Of a stretch of DNA of 64,000 nt, positions 17,953-26,428 are shown in pieces. The DNA lies in contig JAWKQB010000001.1 of NCBI GenBank assembly GCA_041390365.1, forward strand, positions 1,364,001 through 1,428,000. The letters run 5' to 3'. Positions within the stretch are counted from its first letter, which is position 1; each line of letters starts with the position of its first letter. The translations under genes and the position numbers were made by a program. The stretch comes from Syntrophotaleaceae bacterium (lineage in GTDB: Bacteria; Desulfobacterota; Desulfuromonadia; Desulfuromonadales; Syntrophotaleaceae). The notes under the pieces were generated by a model. The model saw only the letters and a list, made by a program, of their open reading frames with translations. It had not been told where the DNA came from and did no database searches.

Positions 17953-18771
17953 TTATTTTTCTACGGGAATGGCGCTGGCCTGAAATCCGTACTCCTTGAG
18001 GATGGTCTGACCTTCGGGCGACAGAATGAACATGGCGAGCCGGTAGGCCTCCTCGGGAGCCCCATTACGAACCAGAAGGCCGTAATCGGCGCCGACAGAG
18101 AGATTTTCCGGCACCGGAACGATGTTGAGTTCGGAAACATCTTTTTTCGCCAGAACAGCATTGGTGCAATAAGTCAGGAAAACGTCCGCTTTCTTTTCAC
18201 TCATCACCCAGCCGTACTGGTTGCGACCTTCAGGGGCCTTGGCGCTTTCCGGCCCACCGGTCAATTGCAGAGCTTTTTCCGAAAGGGTTTTGAAGCTGCT
18301 CTGTTTAATCTTGTCGGCTTTTTCGAAGAGCTCCCAGGCGTAATCGCCGCTCGGATCCGCCTTGGGGGTCGACGTTCCCACCTTGATTTTCTTGTCGAGC
18401 AGAGTGTCGAGAAGATTTTCGCTGGTGACCTTCACATCGGGTTGTGCCAGGGCGCAGAGCTGATTGCGGGTGAACAGCACAACCGGCTGACCCCACCCGG
18501 CATCTGCCAGTTTTTGCGGATGTCCCATGTCGGCACTGGCAAAAACATCGACCTTTGCCCCTCCTTCTATCTCTTTCCGCAGAAGGCCGCTGGGGGCGAA
18601 TTTCGTGCTGACTTCCGTCTGGTGGCCCTTTTCAAAGGCTGCAACGACATCACCCAGGGCTGCCTTCAGGCTCCCGGCAGCATACAGCTGCAGCGATTCG
18701 GCCGAAACCGACAACGGTATCGACAGGACCAGGATTGCGACAAATACCAAAAGTCTGCGAAAGCTTTTCAT
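17953..18771 (-). CDS. modA: ModA-like molybdate (oxyanion) binding protein
   Basis: A 272-residue periplasmic binding protein with a signal peptide (SFRRLLVFVAILVLSIPLSV then ASAE-type cleavage region) and the family start LQLYAAGSLKAAL. It also has KVDVFASADMGHPQKL and VGTSTPKADPSGDYAWELF, typical of molybdate/tungstate ModA. The ATG at 18771 follows AAGGAG at good spacing. No modB or modC is adjacent; the nearest transport genes are the pst-like set upstream. A ModE-like box 50 bases upstream supports molybdenum control. Specificity for Mo or W cannot be fixed. Confidence 0.87.
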   Translation of the reverse strand: MKSFRRLLVFVAILVLSIPLSVSAESLQLYAAGSLKAALGDVVAAFEKGHQTEVSTKFAPSGLLRKEIEGGAKVDVFASADMGHPQKLADAGWGQPVVLFTRNQLCALAQPDVKVTSENLLDTLLDKKIKVGTSTPKADPSGDYAWELFEKADKIKQSSFKTLSEKALQLTGGPESAKAPEGRNQYGWVMSEKKADVFLTYCTNAVLAKKDVSELNIVPVPENLSVGADYGLLVRNGAPEEAYRLAMFILSPEGQTILKEYGFQASAIPVEK

Positions 18772-18821
18772 AACCATCTCCTTTTTCCGGGACCAAAATA
18801 AATCCAAAAAGCCAACCTTTT

Positions 18822-18845
18822 CGGAATATAGAAAACTATATAACG
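18822..18845. promoter_or_regulatory. ModE-like operator upstream of modA
   Basis: CGGAATATA-GAAAAC-TATATAACG is a 24-bp imperfect palindrome (7 of 9 positions symmetric) with the spacing of the E. coli ModE operator CGTTATATT-N6-TACATAACG. It lies about 50 bases before the modA start, suitable for molybdate-dependent repression. The modE gene is not in the window. Confidence 0.68.
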
Positions 18846-18920
18846 TATCCGGAAAAAGTCCAATGATAACAGCTTATTGGAAATGATTTTTCTGTCTCAC
18901 TTCGGTCGCACCCGTATGGC

Positions 18921-19619
18921 TCATGCCTCAATGGTATTGCCAACGAATTTGACAATGGTGTCGGAGATTCGGGTGACCTGTTCCAGATAGTGTGAGACGA
19001 CAAGAATGGTGAGGCGTTCCTTGAGCCGTGTCAGCAACTCTTCGATGGCGGCGGTGGAGGCCTGGTCCAGAGAGGAGGTCGGCTCGTCCAGGAGGAGCAC
19101 TTCCGGCTCCAGGACCAGCGCCCGCGCGATGCAGAGCCTCTGCTGCTGGCCTCCGGACAGGGTACGGGCGTCATCGTTCAGGCGATCCTTCACTTCATCC
19201 CACAAATTCGCCATTTGCAGAATCTGCTCGATCTTGTCTGCGATGCTTCTGCGGTCCCTCTCACCGGCAAGCTTGAGAGGAAAAGCGACATTTCTGCTGA
19301 TGCTCATGGGAAGGGGATTGGGCGCCTGAAATACCATCGCCACTTTTTTTCTCAACTCGGTCACAGGCAGGCCCCCGGCATAGATGTCCCGAACCTCTCC
19401 GCCGAGCTCAATCTCCACCCTGCCCCTCATCTCGGCCTGCGGAATATTTTCCCAAAGACGATTGAGGGTCATGAGAAAAGTGGACTTGCCCACTCCGGAA
19501 GGTCCGGTCAGGGCGGTAATCCTGTTTTCGGCGAATTCGACGGAAACATCCTGCAGAACGGTTCGGCCCCGATAGCCAAAAAACAGATTGTTTACGATTA
19601 TCTTCTTGTCATCAGTCAT
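18921..19619 (-). CDS. pstB: Phosphate-type ABC transporter ATPase (PstB-like)
   Basis: A 232-residue ABC ATPase. Walker A is GPSGVGKST, the Q-loop region MVFQAPNPLPMSISRNVAF, the signature LSGGQQQRLCIARAL, and Walker B EVLLLDEPTSSLD. The text around WDEVKDRLNDDARTLSGGQQQ is characteristic of PstB. It differs from classical PstB in DEPTSSLDQAST, where DEPxSALDPIAT is usual. The ATG at 19619 gives MTDDKKI and overlaps no neighbour; longer starts would run into pstA. Last gene of the pstSCAB order. Confidence 0.85.
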   Translation of the reverse strand: MTDDKKIIVNNLFFGYRGRTVLQDVSVEFAENRITALTGPSGVGKSTFLMTLNRLWENIPQAEMRGRVEIELGGEVRDIYAGGLPVTELRKKVAMVFQAPNPLPMSISRNVAFPLKLAGERDRRSIADKIEQILQMANLWDEVKDRLNDDARTLSGGQQQRLCIARALVLEPEVLLLDEPTSSLDQASTAAIEELLTRLKERLTILVVSHYLEQVTRISDTIVKFVGNTIEA

Positions 19620-19627
19620 GGCAAAGT

Positions 19628-20512
19628 TCACGGTCGGTAGAATGCGAAATAGTTCAACCCTTTCCGGATGGCGAACGCCACCGAAAAAAGGCCGGTGCAC
19701 AGGAGCAGAAGAACGATTGCCGCGCCATACCCCTTCATCAGTTCCTGGGGATCGGCATATTGGGAGGAGATGTAATAGATATAGAACGGCAGCGCTTCAT
19801 ATTGGGAAAAAAGCGATTTCGGCAATCCGGCGGATGCCACCGCCCCGGTCAGCATGATGACCGCCGTATCCTCGGCGCAACGGCCGATGGCCAGGATGAT
19901 CCCGCTCATGATTCCTGAAAGGGACTTCGGTATCAGAACCAGGACGATATTCTGGTATCTGCTGGCTCCCAGTGCGAGACCGGTCAGACGCCCTTCGAGA
20001 GGAATTCCCTCAAGAGCGGCCTGGGTGGTGCGGATGATGTAAGGCAGGACAAGAACGGAAAGGGCCACGCTGGATATGAGCAGGCAGGGACCGAACCGGT
20101 CCGAAAAATGCCGGTGCAGAAAAACCGCGAAGGCAAACCCGAACAGGCCGACCACTATGGACGGGATTCCGGACAAAACATCAAAGAAGGCATCGAGCAC
20201 CTTTTTCGCCCGAGCTCCGGCATACTCGGCAAGATAGATGCCTGCCGCGATGCCGACCGGTATGGCCCAGATAACGGAGAGGATGACCAGGGCCAGGGTT
20301 CCGGCAATGGCCGGAAAAATACCATCGAACACCCTTTCCCGCAAAAGGATCGCCCGCAGAGGTGAAGTTTCGCCGAAGATCAGGGAGAGATCGACGGAAT
20401 GAAATCCTTTGGCGAACAGGTACCCGAGAAACAGGGCAACAGAGGCTAACAGAGTCAGCCCCGCCATCCAGGAAAAAATGATCACAAGACTTTCGAAGCC
20501 CCGCAATTTCAT
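19628..20512 (-). CDS. pstA: Phosphate-type ABC transporter permease PstA
   Basis: A 294-residue permease with about six membrane helices and the binding-protein-dependent transport motif region PLEGRLTGLALGASRYQNIV (EAA loop). VLSGIPSIVVGLFGFA and IGRCAEDTAVIMLTG match PstA. Its start overlaps the end of pstC by four bases (ATGA), indicating a single operon. Confidence 0.88.
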   Translation of the reverse strand: MKLRGFESLVIIFSWMAGLTLLASVALFLGYLFAKGFHSVDLSLIFGETSPLRAILLRERVFDGIFPAIAGTLALVILSVIWAIPVGIAAGIYLAEYAGARAKKVLDAFFDVLSGIPSIVVGLFGFAFAVFLHRHFSDRFGPCLLISSVALSVLVLPYIIRTTQAALEGIPLEGRLTGLALGASRYQNIVLVLIPKSLSGIMSGIILAIGRCAEDTAVIMLTGAVASAGLPKSLFSQYEALPFYIYYISSQYADPQELMKGYGAAIVLLLLCTGLFSVAFAIRKGLNYFAFYRP

Positions 20513-21369
20513 CCTTTCCTCCCTTCCCTCTGTCCGAGACAGCGAGCGATGAGAGTCAGGCCCATGGTGAACAGGTAAAGCACCAGTCCGCAGGTAAAAA
20601 TCGATCTGAACTCGAAGCTTTCGTAATCGGCGGCAATCACCAGAGCGATATGGGCGGTCAGGGTTCTGGCCGGCTCCAGGACCGATTCCGGAACCCGGAT
20701 GGCGTTGCCGGCCAGCATCAGCGCGATCAGGGTATCGCCCACGGCCCGCCCCATGGCCAGGATGAACCCGTTCAACATCCCTTTTTTGGCGGTCGGAAGG
20801 ACGACGTAGAGCAGTTTCTGCACGGGGGTCGCACCGAGGGCATCGGCCGCATCGAGGTAGGACCGGGGAATACGGTCAAAGCTGTCGCAGAAAAACAGGG
20901 TCATGGTGGGGGAGATCATCAAGCCGAGCACCAGAGAGGCCGTCAGAATGCACAACCCGGATCCGCCTTGGAAAAGTTCACGGACAATCGGAACGAGCAG
21001 AAAAATGCTCACGAAACCGTAGATGACGGTCGGCATTCCCGTCATCAATTCGATCAGGCGGCGAAACCCCCTGCTTACGGTTTTCGGCGCAATCGATCCG
21101 ATCAGAAAGGAGCAGCCAAGACTCAAGGGCAAGGCGAAGATCAGGCCGAGCAGGGAGATGGCGCCGGTGCCGACGATCATCGGATAGATTCCGAAGGATC
21201 CCTGATACGGCGCCCAAGGTTTGGCCAGCAACTGAAAAAAGCCTCCGCCCTTTATCAGGGGAAGGCCCATGAACACCATGAAAACCAGGATGGCGACCGT
21301 CAGCAAAGAACCTGTAATCGCGGAGAGGAAAAAAATCCTCTCCGCGAACATCTCACCCAGTTTCCTCAT
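20509..21369 (-). CDS. pstC: Phosphate-type ABC transporter permease PstC
   Basis: A 286-residue inner membrane permease. ELMTGMPTVIYGFVSIFLLV and DAADALGATPVQKLLYVVLP (EAA loop) are typical of PstC, as is ILAMGRAVGDTLIALMLAGN near the C-terminus. It overlaps pstS upstream and pstA downstream by four bases each, so it is translationally coupled within the pst-like operon. Confidence 0.88.
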   Translation of the reverse strand: MRKLGEMFAERIFFLSAITGSLLTVAILVFMVFMGLPLIKGGGFFQLLAKPWAPYQGSFGIYPMIVGTGAISLLGLIFALPLSLGCSFLIGSIAPKTVSRGFRRLIELMTGMPTVIYGFVSIFLLVPIVRELFQGGSGLCILTASLVLGLMISPTMTLFFCDSFDRIPRSYLDAADALGATPVQKLLYVVLPTAKKGMLNGFILAMGRAVGDTLIALMLAGNAIRVPESVLEPARTLTAHIALVIAADYESFEFRSIFTCGLVLYLFTMGLTLIARCLGQREGRKG

Positions 21370-22196
21370 TTTGTCGGGATAAATCCGTGCTTTTTAATGA
21401 TTTTCTTGCCCTCTTCCGTATACAGGAAATCGATGAATTTTTTGGCAAGACCCTCCTGCTCGCCCTTGGTGTTGCTGTAGAGGCCGCGGGCGATCTTGTA
21501 GGAACCATCCTGCACGGTTTCGATGGTCGGCACCACGCCATCCAGGGCGACCGGGGCCACGGTCTCATCGATATGTCCCACGGACACGTAGCCGATGCCG
21601 TAGGGGTCCTGGGCAACAGCCGATTTCATCGCGCCATTGGAAACCACTACATGAGCGCCGGGGGTAATCGTTCCGCTATCCAAACCCTTTTTCCAGAAAA
21701 CCTCGCGGGTTCCACTGGCCTCGTCGCGGGTATAGACATCGATTTTCCGGTCCGCTCCGCCGAGAGTCTTCCAGTTGTCTATCTTGCCCGAAAAGATGTC
21801 GATCATCTGGCTTTTGGTCAGGCCCTTAACCTTGTTCTCAGGATTCACCACCGGAGCGACCCCGTCAATGGCCCACTGATACAACTTGAGCTGATAGCGG
21901 CTGATTTCTTCTTCGGTCGGCTTCCGGCCGCTGTTGCCGATATCGACCAGGCCCTCGCCAACCTGCTTGATGCCGACCCCCGAACCGCCCCCGGCGATGC
22001 TGATCTGAATTTCCGGATTGAGGGCCATGATCTGCTGGGCGGCCTCTTTCATGACCGGAATGTGCGCCGTTCCTCCGGAAATTTTCACTTCCCCTTTTTC
22101 CTTCATAAAGGGGGCGAGGCTGTCGGAAAATGCCGGGGAACCGATGGCAAGCAGTAGAGCGGCAGCCGATACCATCTGGACCAGAAATGTTTTCAT
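21366..22196 (-). CDS. pstS: Phosphate-type periplasmic binding protein PstS
   Basis: A 276-residue secreted protein with a signal peptide (VSAAALLLAIGSPAFS). The mature start VKISGGTAHIPVMKEAAQQI and the loops SIAGGGSGVGIKQV and RDEASGTREVFWKKGL form the anion site in PstS proteins. AAGGAG precedes the ATG. No phoU, phoB or phoR is adjacent, unusually for a pst set. It follows selD2 at a distance of 165 bases on the same strand. Phosphate is the default ligand, but the Se/Mo setting leaves another oxyanion possible. Confidence 0.85.
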   Translation of the reverse strand: MKTFLVQMVSAAALLLAIGSPAFSDSLAPFMKEKGEVKISGGTAHIPVMKEAAQQIMALNPEIQISIAGGGSGVGIKQVGEGLVDIGNSGRKPTEEEISRYQLKLYQWAIDGVAPVVNPENKVKGLTKSQMIDIFSGKIDNWKTLGGADRKIDVYTRDEASGTREVFWKKGLDSGTITPGAHVVVSNGAMKSAVAQDPYGIGYVSVGHIDETVAPVALDGVVPTIETVQDGSYKIARGLYSNTKGEQEGLAKKFIDFLYTEEGKKIIKKHGFIPTK

Positions 22197-22361
22197 AGGT
22201 TTCTCCTTGAATTAAAAACAGAATAGGTAAAGTGGCAGGCTAGCAAATGCCATCCTGCATGTCGAATTGGAAATATTAATACCAGATGGGCTTGCGATTG
22301 ATTTTATCGATATGAAAAATTTGAGAAACCAATCTGCAGGCAAGGCTGGAAGAGGAATCGA

Positions 22362-23417
22362 TCAGCAAATGACAACAGCGTGTCCGCGATCCGGTTCGAT
22401 CTCGCCGATCTTTTCCGCAAAGCACTCGTGCTCCTTGGCAAGACGCAGGAAAATTTCAGCCGATTCATCAGAAAGGGCGACAAGAAGCCCCCCGGAAGTC
22501 TGCGGATCGAACAGGGGGAGCAGGTCGTCGGCCGACGTCGTGATGCGGGAGGAACGGCTGTCCAGCAGAAACCGCGAATAGAAGTCGCGATTGCGGTAGC
22601 AGCCGCCCGGAATCAGGCCGCAGTTGATAAGCTCGGCTACGCCCGGCAGGACCGGCACCGCTTCGAGCTCCAGGACAGCGGTGACCCCCGCTCCCCGGGC
22701 CATCTCCGAAGCGTGACCGATGAGGCCGAAACCGGTGACGTCGGTACAGGCGCTCGCACCGCACTCCAACATGAGGCGCGCAGCAATGTTGTTGAGGGTG
22801 CTCATCCACCGGCATGCCTCCGACACTACGGCGTCGTCCACCATCTCCACCTTGATACCGGTGGAAATAATACCGGTTCCGATCGGTTTGGTGAGAATCA
22901 GATTGTCCCCCGCACGGGCGGTGGAATTCCGTACCACCCGTTCCGGATGGATGAGGCCGGTCACCGCGAGACCGTATTTGATCTCGTCATCCTCGACGCT
23001 ATGTCCGCCGACCAGGCACGCCCCGGCTTCCCGTATTTTAGCGGCGCCTCCCGCCAGAATGGCTCGCAACGTTTCGGCAGGAACACTGCAGGGAGGGAAG
23101 AAGACCAGGTTCATTGCGGTCACGGGACGTCCCCCCATGGCAAAGACGTCGGAGAGGGCATTGGTCGCCGCAATGGCTCCGAACAGAAACGGGTCGTCCA
23201 CCAGCGGGGTGATGATGTCGGTGGTTTCCACCAGGGCAAACTCGTCCCCGATGCGGTAGACGCCTGCGTCATCCGAGGTTTCGGGACCCACGAGCAGATT
23301 CGGGTCCGATTCCCCGAACAATCCCGACAAAGCTTGTTCCAGACCCTCCGGGCCCAGCTTGGCCGCTCAACCGGCCGCTTTCACCATCTGGGTCAGTTTG
23401 ATGGTCTCCCTGCTCAT
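22362..23417 (-). CDS. selD: Selenophosphate synthase SelD, itself a selenoprotein (UGA at codon 17)
   Basis: Read from the ATG at 23417, codon 17 is TGA (23369-23367) within KAAG-U-AAKLGPEG, exactly where E. coli SelD has catalytic Cys17 with Lys20 after it. The frame then continues through SDPNLLVGPETSDDAGVYR, VGGHSVEDDEIKYGLAV and TDVTGFGLIGHASEM to a 351-residue protein of normal SelD length. A gene caller that stops at UGA would start it wrongly near 23330. The start overlaps the kinase-like gene by four bases. It makes selenophosphate for Sec-tRNA. Confidence 0.95.
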
Positions 23418-24307
23418 CCAGTAAACTCCTGAAGATAGCCGGCGTCAGACTGCTCTCCCAGAACCTCCCGGCAGGCCCGGGGGATGTGCCCGACAATATC
23501 CAAAATCTGGGTAGCCGGTGTGGGCCTGGCATAGCTTCCGGCGAGCCGGTTGATGCGCATCGCTGCAACGGCCGCCTCCCGGATGGACATACCAGCGTCC
23601 ATGAGAACGGAAACGATGCCCGTCAGAGTGTCCCCCGTTCCGCCAATCGCCTCCAGCGCTTCCTCCACGGGATGATCGACTGTCGCCAGTACCCCGCCCT
23701 CATCCGCCAGACAGTCCTGTGCTCCCTTGACCAAAAGGTAACGGGCGGCGTTCCCGTGCTGGTATGCGCGGGCAATGAGATCGGGAACGCGGTTGTCCTC
23801 GTGCAGGATGAATCCCCTGGTATAAAAAGGATGCGGCGCCTCTTCATCGGCCAGAAATGCCAACTCCCCCACGTCGGGGGTAAAGAGGTCATAGGCCGAG
23901 GCCTCGCCGCTCATTTTCGCCATATACATGAATCCGGCATCGGCAATGAGCCGCGGCCGCGGGTCCAGTTTCATGACCGCTGCCAGCAATGGCTTATGGC
24001 GATGGACGATGGGCTGCAGATAATGAAATGTGATGGTTTGGAAGGACATGCCGGGCAACCGTTCGGTCATGTGCCTGTAGAGACAATGGCTTCCCTTCCC
24101 TTTTCCCGTATCACCCACCAGCCAGGCAAAGGGCAGCGGCCGTCCCAGGGCTTGCGCCATTTTTGCCGCGGCGGCAAGCAAAGCGGGAGTCCCCCGGTTC
24201 ACGTCAATGGACAATGTCCCTATGTGAAGCCGGTCTCCTTGGAACACAATGTCCCCTTCCACAAGGGGGAAATCCTCGGCAGGGACGGTACCCGCTATGC
24301 AGAGCAT
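23414..24307 (-). CDS. Ribokinase/NAD(P)HX dehydratase-like protein in selenium operon
   Basis: A 297-residue protein. The C-terminal motif GGTGDTLTG (222-230), with its catalytic-type Asp, and the pattern LIADAGFMYMAKMSG then DLFTPDVGELAFLADE resemble the ATP-binding fold of ribokinase and of ADP/ATP-dependent NAD(P)H-hydrate dehydratase. Its location between the DUF3343 gene (12-base overlap) and selD2 (4-base overlap) ties it to selenium use. The true substrate is unknown and the repair-enzyme label should not be taken literally. Confidence 0.72.
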   Translation of the reverse strand: MLCIAGTVPAEDFPLVEGDIVFQGDRLHIGTLSIDVNRGTPALLAAAAKMAQALGRPLPFAWLVGDTGKGKGSHCLYRHMTERLPGMSFQTITFHYLQPIVHRHKPLLAAVMKLDPRPRLIADAGFMYMAKMSGEASAYDLFTPDVGELAFLADEEAPHPFYTRGFILHEDNRVPDLIARAYQHGNAARYLLVKGAQDCLADEGGVLATVDHPVEEALEAIGGTGDTLTGIVSVLMDAGMSIREAAVAAMRINRLAGSYARPTPATQILDIVGHIPRACREVLGEQSDAGYLQEFTG

Positions 24308-24855
24308 CGGCGCTTTACCTCCTCGTAGGCAAGCTGCAGCGCGTAGCCGCAGAGCGTATGCCCGACTTCCCGTGGACTCGGTGCCTCGGCAAGGGTCCGC
24401 CCGACCATGGACGCGGCCAGGTAGGGCACATCGGGACAGCCACCGCCCGATACGTTGACGAAGACACTTGTTTCCTTGTCGATGGTCAGCTTCATGTTTG
24501 CTGCCCGGACCATTAGGTATCTGCCGAAATCCTTGACCTGAAAAATGTCGACCGGCTGAAGAAGCGGGCCGGTCACGGGAACCACCTTCAGGGGCGGAAT
24601 CTTTTCTGCTGCCAGCGTTCGCAGAATATCCAGCTGTTCTATCAGGGGGAACTCGATAACCAGGTCACACCCCTGGCGGACTTCCGGCGGCGGCCCCATG
24701 ACCCGAACCGTCCAGCCTCCCTTTTTCAGGACGTTTTCGGCATGGATGACTTCGCTGGTATTTTCGAACAGAAGAAACCCCCGGTCGCACCGGTCATCAG
24801 GGCCGGGGGAGTCATCCTTTCGCTTCTTGCCTTGAAAAAAACCGAAAACGCCCAA
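24295..24855 (-). CDS. DUF3343-containing putative Se/S carrier protein
   Basis: A 186-residue protein. Residues about 24-95 (RGFLLFENTSEVIHAENVLK; QGCDLVIEFP) match the DUF3343 domain fused to SelD1, including the conserved cysteine in the second motif. The C-terminal 85 residues (VFVNVSGGGCPDVPYLAASM and a TLCGYALQLAY helix) are not assigned to a family here. The operon position between a TusA-like gene and a kinase-like gene suggests selenium handling. Function is inferred from context. Confidence 0.75.
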   Translation of the reverse strand: MGVFGFFQGKKRKDDSPGPDDRCDRGFLLFENTSEVIHAENVLKKGGWTVRVMGPPPEVRQGCDLVIEFPLIEQLDILRTLAAEKIPPLKVVPVTGPLLQPVDIFQVKDFGRYLMVRAANMKLTIDKETSVFVNVSGGGCPDVPYLAASMVGRTLAEAPSPREVGHTLCGYALQLAYEEVKRRCSA

Positions 24856-24859
24856 GTCC

Positions 24860-25078
24860 TTACCCTCTTTTAATCGTTATGCCGCAACCATCCGATTCAT
24901 CGCGGATATCCGCGACCGTCCAACCCTTCCCAGTCGCCGCGCGGCACACATTCTCTTTCGCGGTTTCGTTGTCGACTACTATCAAAATTTCATCCGAATC
25001 ACCCGATTTGATCGCATTGATGGTCATGAGAACCGGTTGAGGGCAGGAAAGTCCCCGAGCATCTACCGAAATGGCCAT
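24860..25078 (-). CDS. TusA-like sulfur/selenium carrier
   Basis: A 72-residue TusA/SirA-family protein with the motif ARGLSCPQPVLMT near residue 10; its cysteine can carry a persulfide or perselenide. The ATG at 25078 follows AAGGAGG. It is encoded 10 bases after yedE, and yedE-tusA pairs are a common selenium module, so the protein probably receives selenium entering through YedE. Confidence 0.88.
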   Translation of the reverse strand: MAISVDARGLSCPQPVLMTINAIKSGDSDEILIVVDNETAKENVCRAATGKGWTVADIRDESDGCGITIKRG

Positions 25079-25088
25079 GGTTTCCTCC

Positions 25089-26189
25089 TTATGCAATGGC
25101 AATTCTTTTTCGCATGGTAAACCCGATGAACAAACAGACCAGCAGCCCGATGACGACAGCCTGAATGCCATATTCCCCGATGCCGGCTGGTGAGCTGGCA
25201 AGGCCGAAATTATGACTGAAACCGGCCCCGGCGATCATCCCCAGGACAAAAATTGCGGCATCGCCGTCCCCTTCCCCGGCCAGGAAGAGCTGCCGTCCCG
25301 GGCAACCGCCGGCAAGGCAGAAGGCCAGGCCCGCCAGCAGCATCCCTCCAAAATTCCAGACCTGCATGGTATGAGCGACCGGCTGGCCCGCGAATCCCGG
25401 ATGAAACTGGCCCAGAATGAGGTTGACTGCCAGGGCTGCAACGATGAGGGCAATGAACCCCGAAAGAAGATGGGTTTGTCGGAACAGAACGAAATCACGT
25501 ATGGCACCCATGGTGCAGAATCGGCTCCGCTGGGCAAGAAATCCGATGAGAAGGCCCACGCCGAGGGAGACCAGAACCGGAGCATACATGGCGCCCGGCC
25601 CTTTCAAACTGTAAAACAGCACCCCGCTCTTTTCCGCTCCTGGAATGCTGGGGAAAATCACCAGAAGAACGAGCAGGCCCACCATCAGCAGGGGAAGCAT
25701 CCATCCTGCAGCGGATTGGGTCTGCTGGGTCCGGCCGAGGTTGTATCCGCCCTTCAGGAAAAGGGTGCCGATCCAGATGCCGGCGGCGAGACCGAGCAGG
25801 CCGAAGATGGCGCTGCCGTCACCGCCGGCAAGACGCAGAGCCGCCCGCCATGGGCAGCCGAGAAACACCAGGGCCCCGATCATGGCGAAGGCGCCAAGCA
25901 CGAACCGGACAATCGGCGCCGAGCCAAGGCGAGGGCGAAATTCCTTGAACAGATAGGCGGCAATCAGCGACCCGAGAACGAAGCCGATGATCTCGGGGCG
26001 GATGTACTGAACCACCTGGGCCCGGTGGAATCCGATGGCCCCGGCAATGTCACGTTCAAAACAGGCCACGCAAACCCCCATGTTGCCGGGATTTCCCCAT
26101 TTCTGCAACAGGGCAGCCAGTATGCCGATAAAAACCCCGACGCCGATGATGCCCCAACGTCCTGCAAAGATGTTTTTCAACCTGACCAT
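25089..26189 (-). CDS. yedE: YedE-family putative selenium transporter
   Basis: A 366-residue membrane protein with about ten helices. It carries the two YeeE/YedE Cys motifs, VFLGCPWRAALRLAGGDG and CLAGGCPGRQLFLAGEGDG, and QRSRFCTMGAIRDF. Relatives import thiosulfate-like compounds; the subgroup next to selD and TusA genes is regarded as a selenium importer. The ATG at 26189 follows AAGGAGG. A much longer open frame upstream is antisense to intergenic DNA and fdhA1 and is not used. First gene of the yedE-tusA-DUF3343-kinase-selD2 operon. Confidence 0.9.
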   Translation of the reverse strand: MVRLKNIFAGRWGIIGVGVFIGILAALLQKWGNPGNMGVCVACFERDIAGAIGFHRAQVVQYIRPEIIGFVLGSLIAAYLFKEFRPRLGSAPIVRFVLGAFAMIGALVFLGCPWRAALRLAGGDGSAIFGLLGLAAGIWIGTLFLKGGYNLGRTQQTQSAAGWMLPLLMVGLLVLLVIFPSIPGAEKSGVLFYSLKGPGAMYAPVLVSLGVGLLIGFLAQRSRFCTMGAIRDFVLFRQTHLLSGFIALIVAALAVNLILGQFHPGFAGQPVAHTMQVWNFGGMLLAGLAFCLAGGCPGRQLFLAGEGDGDAAIFVLGMIAGAGFSHNFGLASSPAGIGEYGIQAVVIGLLVCLFIGFTMRKRIAIA

Positions 26190-26386
26190 TTGGTTCCTCC
26201 TTGAATGCCATCGAATCAAACAAGATCGGCCGACTTTTCCAAAACAGGATGAGTGAAGACATTGAAAAGCCGACGAAAAGCTAACAAATGCAAAACTAAA
26301 TGTCCAATTTGTAATATAAATAGAAAATAACTTGCCCATTGATAAAAGCCATAGAGAACAACTTGTCGAAAACCGAATTTCATGTT

Positions 26387-26423
26387 GGGGGAAAGCTGGA
26401 CCAGCCTGGTCCAGCTTTCCCCC
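26387..26423. terminator. 17-bp perfect hairpin after fdhA1
   Basis: GGGGGAAAGCTGGACCA pairs perfectly with TGGTCCAGCTTTCCCCC around a 3-nt loop. It sits six bases after the fdhA1 stop. It lacks a long U-run but is very stable; it may terminate transcription or protect the mRNA 3' end. Confidence 0.7.
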
Positions 26424-26428
26424 GACGA

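Noticed and set aside
22371..23417. Strong SECIS candidate for selD2
   Set aside because: A wobble-rich stem CTGGGCCC/GGGTCTGG follows the UGA, but its loop is only three bases and lacks the typical form; the Sec call rests on alignment with Cys17 instead.
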